Source: Caulobacteraceae bacterium
GTDB lineage: Bacteria; Pseudomonadota; Alphaproteobacteria; Caulobacterales; Caulobacteraceae
NCBI GenBank assembly: GCA_004144935.1
Contig: SDZP01000269.1
Location: forward strand, 1-5,062
Length of the DNA: 5,062 bases
Direction of reading: 5' to 3'
Shown: piece after piece, positions 1 to 5,062 of the stretch
How positions within the stretch are numbered: the first letter of the stretch is position 1
Layout of the letters: each line of letters begins with the position of its first letter
Position numbers and translations under genes: made by a program
Notes under the pieces: generated by a model
What the model was told of the DNA's origin: nothing
Databases searched by the model: none
Seen by the model: only the letters and a program-made list of their open reading frames with translations

Positions 1-122
1 GATCTACGTCCTGCCCTTCACCCTGTTCTTCCTGGTCGCCTTCGCCGCCCTGGACCGCCAGGCGCCGGTGCAGGGCGGCGAAGGCGACCAGGAAGAACAG
101 GGTGAAGGGCAGGACGTAGATC
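1..122. repeat. Perfect 52-bp inverted repeat at window edge (probable fold-back artefact)
   Basis: Bases 1-52 are the exact reverse complement of bases 71-122, leaving an 18-nt loop at 53-70. The inner arm (71-122) continues in frame into the hydrolase gene to its right and encodes plausible membrane-helix residues (LPFTLFFLVAF). The outer arm gives only a Gln/Glu/Gly-rich run (QGGEGDQEEQ) when the gene frame is followed through it. A perfect, protein-coding, edge-located palindrome of this kind is typical of a polymerase or assembly fold-back at a contig end. A real cruciform or inverted duplication is possible but less likely. Bases 1-52 should not be treated as independent genomic sequence. 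Confidence 0.9.
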
Positions 123-1459
123 AGCGCGACGACCGCCTGATGCGGGCTCGGCAGCTTCAGGGCCAGCACCCAGAAGCGGAAGTCGACCTTGAACAGGGCG
201 TCGACCAGCAGCAAGGCGCCGTAGCCGACGCCGACGACCACAAGGACGACGAGAACCCCCGGCCAGGGCGGGCGGCCAGGCTCGCGGGCGGCCTTCCGCT
301 CGAACAGGCCCAGCAGCAGGGTGATGGCGGCGTTTATCGCCATCCAGACGAGGATCTGGTTGCTGACCGTCTGTGGCAGGACCGGGCTGGGGGGCAGGAG
401 CAGGGTGACCAGGATGAAGGCCGGAAAGTAGGTCAGCACCGGCACAAGCGCCGTCAGGGCCAGGGTCAGGCGCCAGCGGCCCGTGCGGCGCTCGACGCTC
501 GCGGCCGGCGCGCCGCGCAGGGTGGCGAAGGCCGGCATGTCGAGCAGGACGGCGAAGGTCCCCAGCAGCAGGACGACGAAGCCGACCAGGGCCAGGCCCG
601 TGCCGGCTTCCTTCCACATCCAGATCTGGTCGCCGGCCGGGCGGGGCGTTCCGCCCGAAAGGGTCCGGGCGAACCAGTCGAGGCTGGCGCCGACCGCCTC
701 GGTCGAGAGGTGGTCGCCGGGGTGGGTGGTGGCCGGCCTGTAGAGGCGCCGGGCCGTGCCGGCGGCGATGTCGCCGTAGAGACGATCGGTCTCGATGCTC
801 TGGTCGGTCCCGAACAGGGCCTTCGCCTTGGCGCTGGTCCCGACGTCGATGGCCCGGGGCACGCCCCACATCAGCTTGGCGAACTCGTCATAGCGGCTGA
901 ACACCAGGGCGGTGTTGCGCGGCCAGGCCGGCGTGCCGTCCATGGCGAAAGGCGGGCCGGTGGAGGAGCCTTCGAGGACGACCGCCCTGTAGGCGTCCGG
1001 CATGGCCGCGGCGGCGGCCAGCACGGTCCAGCCGCCCATGCTGTGGCCTTCGAGGCCAATGTTGGCCTTGTCGACGGTGGGCAGGCCGCGCAGGTATTTC
1101 AGGCCGTCGGGACCGCCGAACCCGTTCGAGAAGGCCGCGCCGCCGCTGTAGCCGTGGCCGGTCTGGTCGAGGGCGAGAACGACGTAGCCGCGCCGGGCGA
1201 ACTCGATGGCGAAGGCGGACTGAGTCTCCCGGCTGTTGATGTAGCCGTGGACGGCGAGGATGCCGGGCGCGGGCTTGGCCGCAGTGGCGGTCGGCGGGGT
1301 GTAGAGCAGGCCGCTCATGATCACGCCGCCGGTTCCCGGGAAGCGCAGGTCCTCGACCTTGACGCCGCCGCTGGTCTGGATGGCCGAGGCCAGCCCCGAA
1401 CCCCCGAGGATCAGCAGCCAGCCGATCGCGAACAGCAGCCAACTCTTGCGCATCATCAT
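1..1459 (-). CDS. Alpha/beta hydrolase (esterase/S33-like) with C-terminal multi-pass membrane domain, 3' end missing
   Basis: This is an open frame of 486 codons without a stop, running off the left edge; only residues 1-469 (down to base 53) are trustworthy because the rest is read from the fold-back arm. Residues about 7-27 form a hydrophobic signal peptide or anchor. The hydrolase fold follows: HGY at 71-73 (oxyanion region), the nucleophile elbow GHSMGG at 138-143 with Ser140, an acid-loop strand VFSRYDEF with likely Asp191, and HPGDH at 246-250 supplying the catalytic His (His250 or His246). After the fold come about five hydrophobic segments (near 288-307, 331-357, 365-386, 401-419, 440-463). 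The catalytic domain is probably periplasmic, an inference from the N-terminal signal and no more. The substrate cannot be named. Three consecutive ATG codons (1459, 1456, 1453) could start it. Two G-rich tracts precede them: GGGGA at 1461-1465 fits the third ATG best, and GGGG at 1467-1470 fits the first. The gene is separated from allA by 286 bp and a repeat element, so it is probably a separate transcription unit. Confidence 0.85.
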   Translation of the reverse strand, partial: MMMRKSWLLFAIGWLLILGGSGLASAIQTSGGVKVEDLRFPGTGGVIMSGLLYTPPTATAAKPAPGILAVHGYINSRETQSAFAIEFARRGYVVLALDQTGHGYSGGAAFSNGFGGPDGLKYLRGLPTVDKANIGLEGHSMGGWTVLAAAAAMPDAYRAVVLEGSSTGPPFAMDGTPAWPRNTALVFSRYDEFAKLMWGVPRAIDVGTSAKAKALFGTDQSIETDRLYGDIAAGTARRLYRPATTHPGDHLSTEAVGASLDWFARTLSGGTPRPAGDQIWMWKEAGTGLALVGFVVLLLGTFAVLLDMPAFATLRGAPAASVERRTGRWRLTLALTALVPVLTYFPAFILVTLLLPPSPVLPQTVSNQILVWMAINAAITLLLGLFERKAAREPGRPPWPGVLVVLVVVGVGYGALLLVDALFKVDFRFWVLALKLPSPHQAVVALIYVLPFTLFFLVAFAALHRRLAVQGGEGDQEEQGEGQDVD

Positions 1460-1569
1460 TTCCCCGCCCCGTGCCGCCCTGGCCGGCGGTCTGTTGGAGG
1501 GAAGTGTCACACCGGAAGGGCGGCAGGGCAATTGCGGGATTCCGAAGCATTCCCGACCGCCTAACTTCA

Positions 1570-1705
1570 CGTCACCCCAAGACTTGTTCTTGGGGTCCAA
1601 GGTCCAGCCGCCGCGAACGTCTGCCGGGAAGGCGCGGCTGCACCTCCACCCCACCCGATCGTTGAAGCGGACAGGTGGGCCCCAAGAACAAGTCTTGGGG
1701 TGACG
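1570..1705. repeat. MITE-like element with 26-bp terminal inverted repeats
   Basis: Bases 1570-1595 and 1680-1705 are perfect reverse complements (outer end CGTCACCCCAAG). After one mismatch a further 3 bp pair at 1597-1599/1676-1678. Each arm is also a hairpin by itself: CCCCAAGA and TCTTGGGG pair as 8 bp around a 5-nt loop. The 84-bp interior carries no convincing gene. The layout (short, non-coding, long perfect termini, between two genes) resembles a MITE or a pair of palindromic intergenic repeats. No clear target-site duplication is visible at the flanks. This element fills most of the gene-free stretch 1460-1745, which otherwise shows only the hydrolase ribosome-binding region and a small hairpin after allA. 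On the minus strand the right-arm hairpin lies about 40 nt after the allA stop and could slow or end transcription, but it has no T-tract. Confidence 0.85.
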
Positions 1706-1717
1706 GACAGGGGGGTG

Positions 1718-1738
1718 GGAAGTTGCTTGGCCACTTCC
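1718..1738 (-). terminator. Weak hairpin just after allA
   Basis: GGAAGT and ACTTCC form a 6-bp stem around a 9-nt loop, starting about 8 nt beyond the allA stop codon. No run of T follows on the minus strand, so it is not a standard intrinsic terminator. It could protect the 3' end of the transcript or be chance. The stronger hairpin in the repeat at 1680-1705 follows. Confidence 0.2.
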
Positions 1739-1745
1739 GGAGGAA

Positions 1746-2237
1746 TCAGCCGAGGACGACCTCGATCCAGTCCGCCTCCGCCAGTTCGATCTCATCGAGG
1801 TTCGCCCCCGGCCCTAGGCGGTCGACCACCAGGAAGTCGCTGACCTCGTTCAGGGCCAGGGAATAGTGGTGCCAGGTTCCGGCGGCGTAGTTCACGCCCT
1901 GCGAGCCGTCGGCGAGGAAGACCTCGATCTTCGCGGGAGCCAGCTCACCGGCTGGGGCGACGGCGACCAGGTAGGGGCGGCCGTTCAGGGGCATGAAGGC
2001 CTGGCTGCCGTCGGGGTGGCGTTCCATGATCTTCAGGACGAGGCGCGGCAGCGGCGTCGAGCGGAAGATGCTGAGGATGACCTGGCCGTCGTTGACCGTG
2101 GCGTGGCCGAGGGCGTGATAGCGGGTCGTGGCCCCGTAGTTGATCGGGTAGTGATGAGCGTCGTCGCGGGCCGAGATGACCTCGCCGTAGGTGGCGAAGG
2201 CCTCCGGGGTCAGGGGGCGGGGGCGGACGGTCCTCAT
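1746..2237 (-). CDS. allA: Ureidoglycolate lyase
   Basis: This 163-aa protein is the usual length of the family (the E. coli enzyme is about 160 aa). It is expected to split ureidoglycolate into glyoxylate and urea in the cytoplasm, a late step in ureide breakdown. Family-like stretches are ERHPDGSQAFMPL (72-84), the block GVNYAAGTWHHYSLAL (114-129) with paired His123-His124, and FLVVDRLGPGANLDEI (135-150). The start is the ATG at 2237, which overlaps the puuD stop in an ATGA arrangement (4 nt shared), so translation is probably coupled. A weak AAGG lies 10 nt upstream at 2248-2251. The same frame is open far upstream inside puuD, but that part reads as Arg/Pro-rich shadow sequence and is not the protein. 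It is the last gene of the purine cluster. Family assignment is strong; activity is inferred from the family. Confidence 0.95.
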   Translation of the reverse strand: MRTVRPRPLTPEAFATYGEVISARDDAHHYPINYGATTRYHALGHATVNDGQVILSIFRSTPLPRLVLKIMERHPDGSQAFMPLNGRPYLVAVAPAGELAPAKIEVFLADGSQGVNYAAGTWHHYSLALNEVSDFLVVDRLGPGANLDEIELAEADWIEVVLG

Positions 2238-3415
2238 TGCGCGCCGGCCTTGATCCAGGCGCCCAGCCTGGCGCGCTCCTCGTCGGTCATGCCGGTCTCG
2301 TTGCCCAGCGGCATGGAGTGGTTGGCGACGGCGCGCTGATAGATGCGCGGGGCGTAGGTGCGGATCTGCTCGGGCGTGTCGTAGGCGACGCCGTTGGGCG
2401 GGGCGGTGAAGCCCCTGTGTGTCGGCGTCGCCGAATGGCAGGCCGTGCAGTGCTTGCCGATCATCGCCTGAACTTCGGGGAAGCTGGCCGGGGTGACGCC
2501 GGCCTCGGCGGGTTTCGGCGTGGTGATCAGGGCGAAGAACATCACGCCGACGAACAGGGCGATGCCGTTGACCAGGATCATCGGGTTCTTCCGGCCGGCG
2601 TTCTTCTCGTTGAAGAAGTGGCGGATGACGGCGCCGCTGAGGCCGATGCCGGCGATCAGCAGCCAGTTCAGCGGATGATCGGTGACGATCGGATAGTGGT
2701 TGGAGACCATCAGGAAGAGGACGGCCAGGGTCATGTAGTTGTTGTGGACGGAGCGGAGCTTGCCCTTCTTGCCGAGGGCGGGATCGACCGGCTCGCCTTT
2801 CAGCATGGCGGCGACGATCCGGCGCTGGTTGGGGATGATGACGAGGAAGACGTTGCCGACCATCGCCGTGCCGATCAGGGCCCCCATGTGGATGAAGGCG
2901 CCGCGATTGCTGAAGATGTGGGTCAGGCCGAAGGCGGCGGCCACCAGCACCGCGAACCAGACCACGGCGAACAGCCGCACCCGGTGGGCGAGGAGGCGGC
3001 AGAGGGTGTCGTAGACCAGCCAGCCGCCGGCCAGGAAGCCGGCGCCGATGCCGATCGCCTGCCAGGGGGTGAGGGCCAGCTTGGCCGGGTCGATCAGATA
3101 GACCGATGCCCCGGCATAGTAGATCAGGGTCAGCAGCAGGATGCCCGACAGCCAGGTGGTGTAGGCCTCCCATTTGAACCAGTGCAGCTCGGCCGGCATG
3201 TCCGGCGGGACCGAGAGATACTTGCGCTTGTGGTAGAAGCCGCCGCCGTGCACGGCCCAGAGGTCGCCCTGCACGCCCTTGGGGGTGTCGGGGCCAGCGC
3301 GCAGGCTGGCGTCGAGCCACATGAAGTAGAAGGACGAGCCGATCCAGGCGATGCCGGCGATGACGTGCAGCCAGCGGGCGGCCATGTTGGCCCAGGCGAG
3401 AAGGTCAGCGAGCAT
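2234..3415 (-). CDS. puuD: Urate hydroxylase/oxidase PuuD: membrane domain fused to cytochrome c
   Basis: This 393-aa protein oxidises urate to 5-hydroxyisourate. It is the integral-membrane alternative to soluble uricase, characterised in Agrobacterium, and passes electrons to a c-type heme instead of making hydrogen peroxide. Residues 1-300 hold about eight hydrophobic helices (near 8-31, 86-109, 118-135, 144-163, 173-195, 225-240, 250-266, 279-297). Notable His-bearing stretches are WLHVIAGIAWIG (15-26), FIHMGALIGT (174-183) and SVHNNYMTLAVLFLMVSNHY (222-241). Residues about 305-393 are a cytochrome c domain with heme motif CTACH at 323-327 and likely axial Met368 in HSMPLGN; it should lie in the periplasm. 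An in-frame codon 39 nt further upstream would add MSAPLRRPRNTPP. I prefer the ATG at 3415 because the protein then begins at the family's first helix and overlaps the preceding gene's stop by 11 nt. No strong ribosome site is seen, consistent with coupling. Confidence 0.96.
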   Translation of the reverse strand: MLADLLAWANMAARWLHVIAGIAWIGSSFYFMWLDASLRAGPDTPKGVQGDLWAVHGGGFYHKRKYLSVPPDMPAELHWFKWEAYTTWLSGILLLTLIYYAGASVYLIDPAKLALTPWQAIGIGAGFLAGGWLVYDTLCRLLAHRVRLFAVVWFAVLVAAAFGLTHIFSNRGAFIHMGALIGTAMVGNVFLVIIPNQRRIVAAMLKGEPVDPALGKKGKLRSVHNNYMTLAVLFLMVSNHYPIVTDHPLNWLLIAGIGLSGAVIRHFFNEKNAGRKNPMILVNGIALFVGVMFFALITTPKPAEAGVTPASFPEVQAMIGKHCTACHSATPTHRGFTAPPNGVAYDTPEQIRTYAPRIYQRAVANHSMPLGNETGMTDEERARLGAWIKAGAQ

Positions 3416-3872
3416 GGGTGGGGTGTTTCTCGGCCGCCGAAGCGGGGCTGACACGGACTTCGGTCGTGTCGTCGGCGACGCTGCTGATCAGGCGGATGTG
3501 GGCGCCGTTCTGGAACCGCAAGGTGACGACGGTGACGGCCTCGCCGATGTCCGTTTCAATGCCGGTGATGAGCTGGCCACGCACGGCGGCGACCTCCTTG
3601 AGGACGATGGAGGCTTCCCCGGTGTCCGGCGCTGCCTCGTAGGGCTCCGGCGCGTGCCGGTCCGGCCGCCAGAAGACCAGACCGCAGTCGAAGCAGAGCT
3701 GGGTCCAGCCATCCAGCGTGCGGATCAAGGTCTCGTTGGCTTCGTCTGTGATGCGGCCGTCCTCGACGAACTCGGTGCAGATGAGTTCGAGGCAGGTCTG
3801 GCCAAGCAGGGGGGCCGGGTCGCCGACGACGTTGAGATCGGCGGGCAGGCCGGTGTGGACGGGGGCGTTCAT
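3405..3872 (-). CDS. Conserved-looking hypothetical protein, 155 aa, coupled to puuD
   Basis: I do not recognise a family. The protein begins MNAPVHTGLPADLNVVGDPA and is soluble, with no signal peptide or membrane helix and a net acidic middle. It has three cysteines, two in a CxxC-like LCFDCGLVFW (59-68). Alternating hydrophobic strands run from about 88 to 142 (SIVLKEVAAVRGQL, AVTVVTLRFQNGAHIRLISS), suggesting a small beta-rich domain. The C-terminus (about 143-155) is probably disordered. Its stop overlaps the puuD start by 11 nt, so the two are co-translated. The chosen ATG at 3872 lacks a good ribosome site. A GTG at 3947 in the same frame would add 25 basic residues, but those are encoded by an intergenic repeat, so it is unlikely to be the native start. 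The gene sits between xdhC and puuD, which points to a role in urate oxidation or its regulation; this is inference from context alone. Confidence 0.85.
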   Translation of the reverse strand: MNAPVHTGLPADLNVVGDPAPLLGQTCLELICTEFVEDGRITDEANETLIRTLDGWTQLCFDCGLVFWRPDRHAPEPYEAAPDTGEASIVLKEVAAVRGQLITGIETDIGEAVTVVTLRFQNGAHIRLISSVADDTTEVRVSPASAAEKHPTHAR

Positions 3873-3892
3873 CGGTTGGCCGCGAGAGGTTT

Positions 3893-4047
3893 CCTTCTCC
3901 CCTTGGGGGAGAAGGTGGCGGCGAAGCCGACGGATGAGGGGTCGCACCGGCTTATCGGGTTGCGGTGGCGGAGGTCGGTCGCGGCTTTGAGAGTCATCGA
4001 CCCCTCATCCGGCCCTTCGGGCCACCTTCTCCCCCAAGGGGAGAAGG
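3893..4047. repeat. Head-to-head pair of palindromic intergenic repeats (RIME/BIME-like)
   Basis: Two copies of a roughly 50-bp unit face each other: 3893-3944 forward and 3998-4047 reverse, with 53 bp between. Each unit has an outer palindrome (CCTTCTCCCC around TTG then GGGGAGAAGG), a second small hairpin, and a tail GGATGAGGGGTCG. The second hairpin differs between copies but stays paired: CGGC-GAA-GCCG in one and GGCCC-GAA-GGGCC in the other. The pattern resembles the rhizobial RIME elements and similar repeats of Caulobacterales, from memory and not from a search. It fills the 121-bp gap between xdhC and the 155-aa gene and extends 54 nt into the xdhC reading frame. Confidence 0.85.
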
Positions 4048-5004
4048 GACCTCGATGAACTGCAACAGCTGCGCCGCCACCGACACGGCGATGACCTCCG
4101 GCGCCTTGCTCTTCAGGCCGGGGATGCCGATCGGGCAGGTCAGGCCGGCGGCGCTGACCTCGTCCGCCTTCAGCCGGCTCAGGAACCGCGCCTTCTTGGT
4201 CTCCGAGCCGATGAGGCCGACGTACCGAGGACCCGCCGACAGCGCCGCGCGGGTCAGCTGGTAGTCGAGGTCGTGGTTGTGGGTGAGGATCAGGACGAGG
4301 TCGTCGGGGCCCACCTGGGCGGCCAGTTCGATCAGCCGGGCCTCGTCCTGGATGGCCACGCCGGGGGCGGCGGCTTCGGGGCGGCTGTCATACCAGTCGA
4401 GGCGGAAGGGCAGGGGGGCGAAGGCGCGGGCGATGGCCAGGCCGACGTGACCGGCGCCGAAGAGGAGCACGCGGGGCCTTGCGGCGTCGATGCGCTCGAC
4501 GAGGGCGTCGCCTTCGGTGAGGGTCGGGCGTCGGCCCGGGAGCGGCGCGCCGGCGGCGTCGATCATCGAGACTGCGCCGACCCATTGGGTTTCGTCGGCG
4601 AAGAAGGCGCGGGCCAGGCGGGCTCCGCAGACGCTGGCCTTCAGGGCGTAGGGCCGGCCGGCGGCTTCGGCGCGGGCGGCGGGTTCGAGCCAGATGCGGC
4701 TGTCCTGGTCCAACCGTTCGAGCAGCAGGCGGACGTGACCGCCGCAGCATTGCTGCAGGAAGGGGCCGAGGGGGTAGTCCTGCATCGCCCAGGCGCGGTC
4801 CGACTGGCCGAGCAGGCGGCGGGCCTGCTGGGTGGCGCGATACTCGAGATTGCCGCCGCCGATGGTGCCGGACTGGCCGAGCGGCGTGACCAGCATGCGC
4901 GTCCCGGCCTCGCGCGGGGTCGATCCCTCGGCGGCCACGACGGTGATGAGCGCGAGGGGCTCGCCGCGGGTGAGGGTTTGTAGGGCTTGGGTCGCCCAGG
5001 TCAT
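3994..5004 (-). CDS. xdhC: XdhC: molybdenum-cofactor maturation factor for xanthine dehydrogenase
   Basis: The protein has 336 aa. XdhC family members bind molybdenum cofactor, support its sulfuration and deliver it to xanthine dehydrogenase in the cytoplasm; they are not part of the mature enzyme. The N-terminal domain has GSTPREAGTRM (27-37), GTIGGGNLEY (46-55) and QQCCGGHV (84-91), whose cysteine pair Cys86-Cys87 is a hallmark. The C-terminal Rossmann domain has LFGAGHVGLA (181-190), THNHDLDYQL (241-250), YVGLIGSETKKARF (261-274) and CPIGIPGLKSKAPEVIAVSV (290-309). The family end is near residue 318 (LLQFIE); the last 18 residues, beginning VPSPLGGEGG, are translated from an intergenic repeat. 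The start at 5004 has a good ribosome site. It stands first of the visible purine genes; the XDH structural genes are expected upstream, beyond the right edge. Confidence 0.96.
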   Translation of the reverse strand: MTWATQALQTLTRGEPLALITVVAAEGSTPREAGTRMLVTPLGQSGTIGGGNLEYRATQQARRLLGQSDRAWAMQDYPLGPFLQQCCGGHVRLLLERLDQDSRIWLEPAARAEAAGRPYALKASVCGARLARAFFADETQWVGAVSMIDAAGAPLPGRRPTLTEGDALVERIDAARPRVLLFGAGHVGLAIARAFAPLPFRLDWYDSRPEAAAPGVAIQDEARLIELAAQVGPDDLVLILTHNHDLDYQLTRAALSAGPRYVGLIGSETKKARFLSRLKADEVSAAGLTCPIGIPGLKSKAPEVIAVSVAAQLLQFIEVPSPLGGEGGPKGRMRGR

Positions 5005-5011
5005 CGGCGTA

Positions 5012-5015
5012 CTCC
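5012..5015 (-). promoter_or_regulatory. Ribosome binding site of xdhC
   Basis: GGAG on the minus strand lies 7 nt before the ATG at 5004, an ideal spacing. It is the clearest Shine-Dalgarno in the window and fixes the xdhC start. Confidence 0.7.
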
Positions 5016-5041
5016 GCGCGACGGCGCCACGCGCGAATAGC

Positions 5042-5062
5042 CCTCCCCCTCAAGGGGGGAGG
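5042..5062. repeat. Palindromic GC-rich intergenic repeat at right edge
   Basis: CCTCCCCC and GGGGGAGG pair as 8 bp (plus a wobble pair) around a CAA loop. The unit is a relative of the CTCCCC/GGGGAG palindromes at 3893-4047 but lacks the TTCT/AGAA outer steps. It may continue beyond the window. Its position upstream of xdhC means xdhC is separated from whatever precedes it by at least 58 bp. Sequence ending inside such a repeat is a common place for an assembly to break. Confidence 0.7.

Noticed and set aside
1503..1531. Possible sigma-70 promoter for the hydrolase on the minus strand (TTGCCC, 17 nt, GACACT)
   Set aside because: The -10 box matches only half of the consensus, and such matches are frequent by chance in this composition.
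888..1550. 220-codon minus-strand frame over the hydrolase region
   Set aside because: It is Arg/Pro-rich shadow sequence. The hydrolase motifs (GHSMGG, HGY) are in a different frame that stays open from 1459 to the edge.
68..1564. 498-codon open frame on the plus strand
   Set aside because: It is antisense to the hydrolase gene and starts inside the fold-back. The product is a Gly/Gln/Asp/Arg-rich string with no fold or motif, typical of a GC-rich shadow frame.
1746..3320. 524-codon minus-strand frame ending in AllA, as a possible fusion protein
   Set aside because: Everything before the ATG at 2237 is Arg/Pro/His-rich shadow of puuD in another frame. AllA is complete from 2237 at its normal family length.
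2237..3451. 404-codon plus-strand open frame covering puuD almost exactly
   Set aside because: The composition is low-complexity Gly/Asp/Val/His/Gln and the opposite strand encodes an intact, well-recognised PuuD. Length comes from third-position G/C bias.
3351..4058. 235-codon plus-strand frame across the 155-aa gene and repeat
   Set aside because: It is antisense and crosses a palindromic repeat. Its tail is repeat-derived (LPQGEK) and nothing in it resembles a domain.
4388..5053. 221-codon minus-strand frame upstream of and within xdhC
   Set aside because: It is an Arg/Pro/His-rich shadow of xdhC, which is intact in its own frame with a good ribosome site.

Overview
This is a GC-rich window (roughly two-thirds G+C by eye, with strong G/C preference at third codon positions). 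All recognisable genes lie on the minus strand. The protein sequences, the codon use and the short GGGGAGAAGG-type palindromes between genes suggest an alphaproteobacterium, most likely of the Caulobacterales (Caulobacter, Phenylobacterium or Brevundimonas type). The order is an inference and the genus cannot be fixed from this sequence.

The right three quarters (about 1746-5004) is a purine-degradation cluster read right to left. Its order is xdhC (maturation factor for xanthine dehydrogenase), a small gene of unknown function (155 aa), puuD (membrane urate oxidase with a fused cytochrome c domain) and allA (ureidoglycolate lyase). The last three genes overlap by 11 nt and 4 nt and are almost certainly translationally coupled. 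Together they imply hypoxanthine/xanthine to urate (by an XDH matured by XdhC), urate oxidation by PuuD with electrons passed to the respiratory chain, and later release of urea and glyoxylate from ureidoglycolate by AllA. The XDH subunits, 5-hydroxyisourate hydrolase, OHCU decarboxylase and allantoin-processing enzymes are not here and may lie to the right of the window.

Between xdhC and the 155-aa gene sits a head-to-head pair of palindromic intergenic repeats (3893-4047). One copy runs into xdhC and supplies its last 18 codons and its stop. A related palindrome closes the window at 5042-5062.

Left of allA is a gene-free stretch (1460-1745) holding a MITE-like element with 26-bp terminal inverted repeats (1570-1705). 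Beyond it is a minus-strand gene for a secreted or membrane-tethered alpha/beta hydrolase with a multi-pass C-terminal membrane domain, which runs off the left edge. The first 122 bases form a perfect 52-bp inverted repeat with an 18-nt loop. It looks like a fold-back (chimeric) contig end rather than biology, so the gene is reliable only down to about base 53.

I found no RNA genes, CRISPR arrays or insertion-sequence genes. The best candidates for something undescribed are the 155-aa protein coupled to puuD and the hydrolase/membrane fusion.
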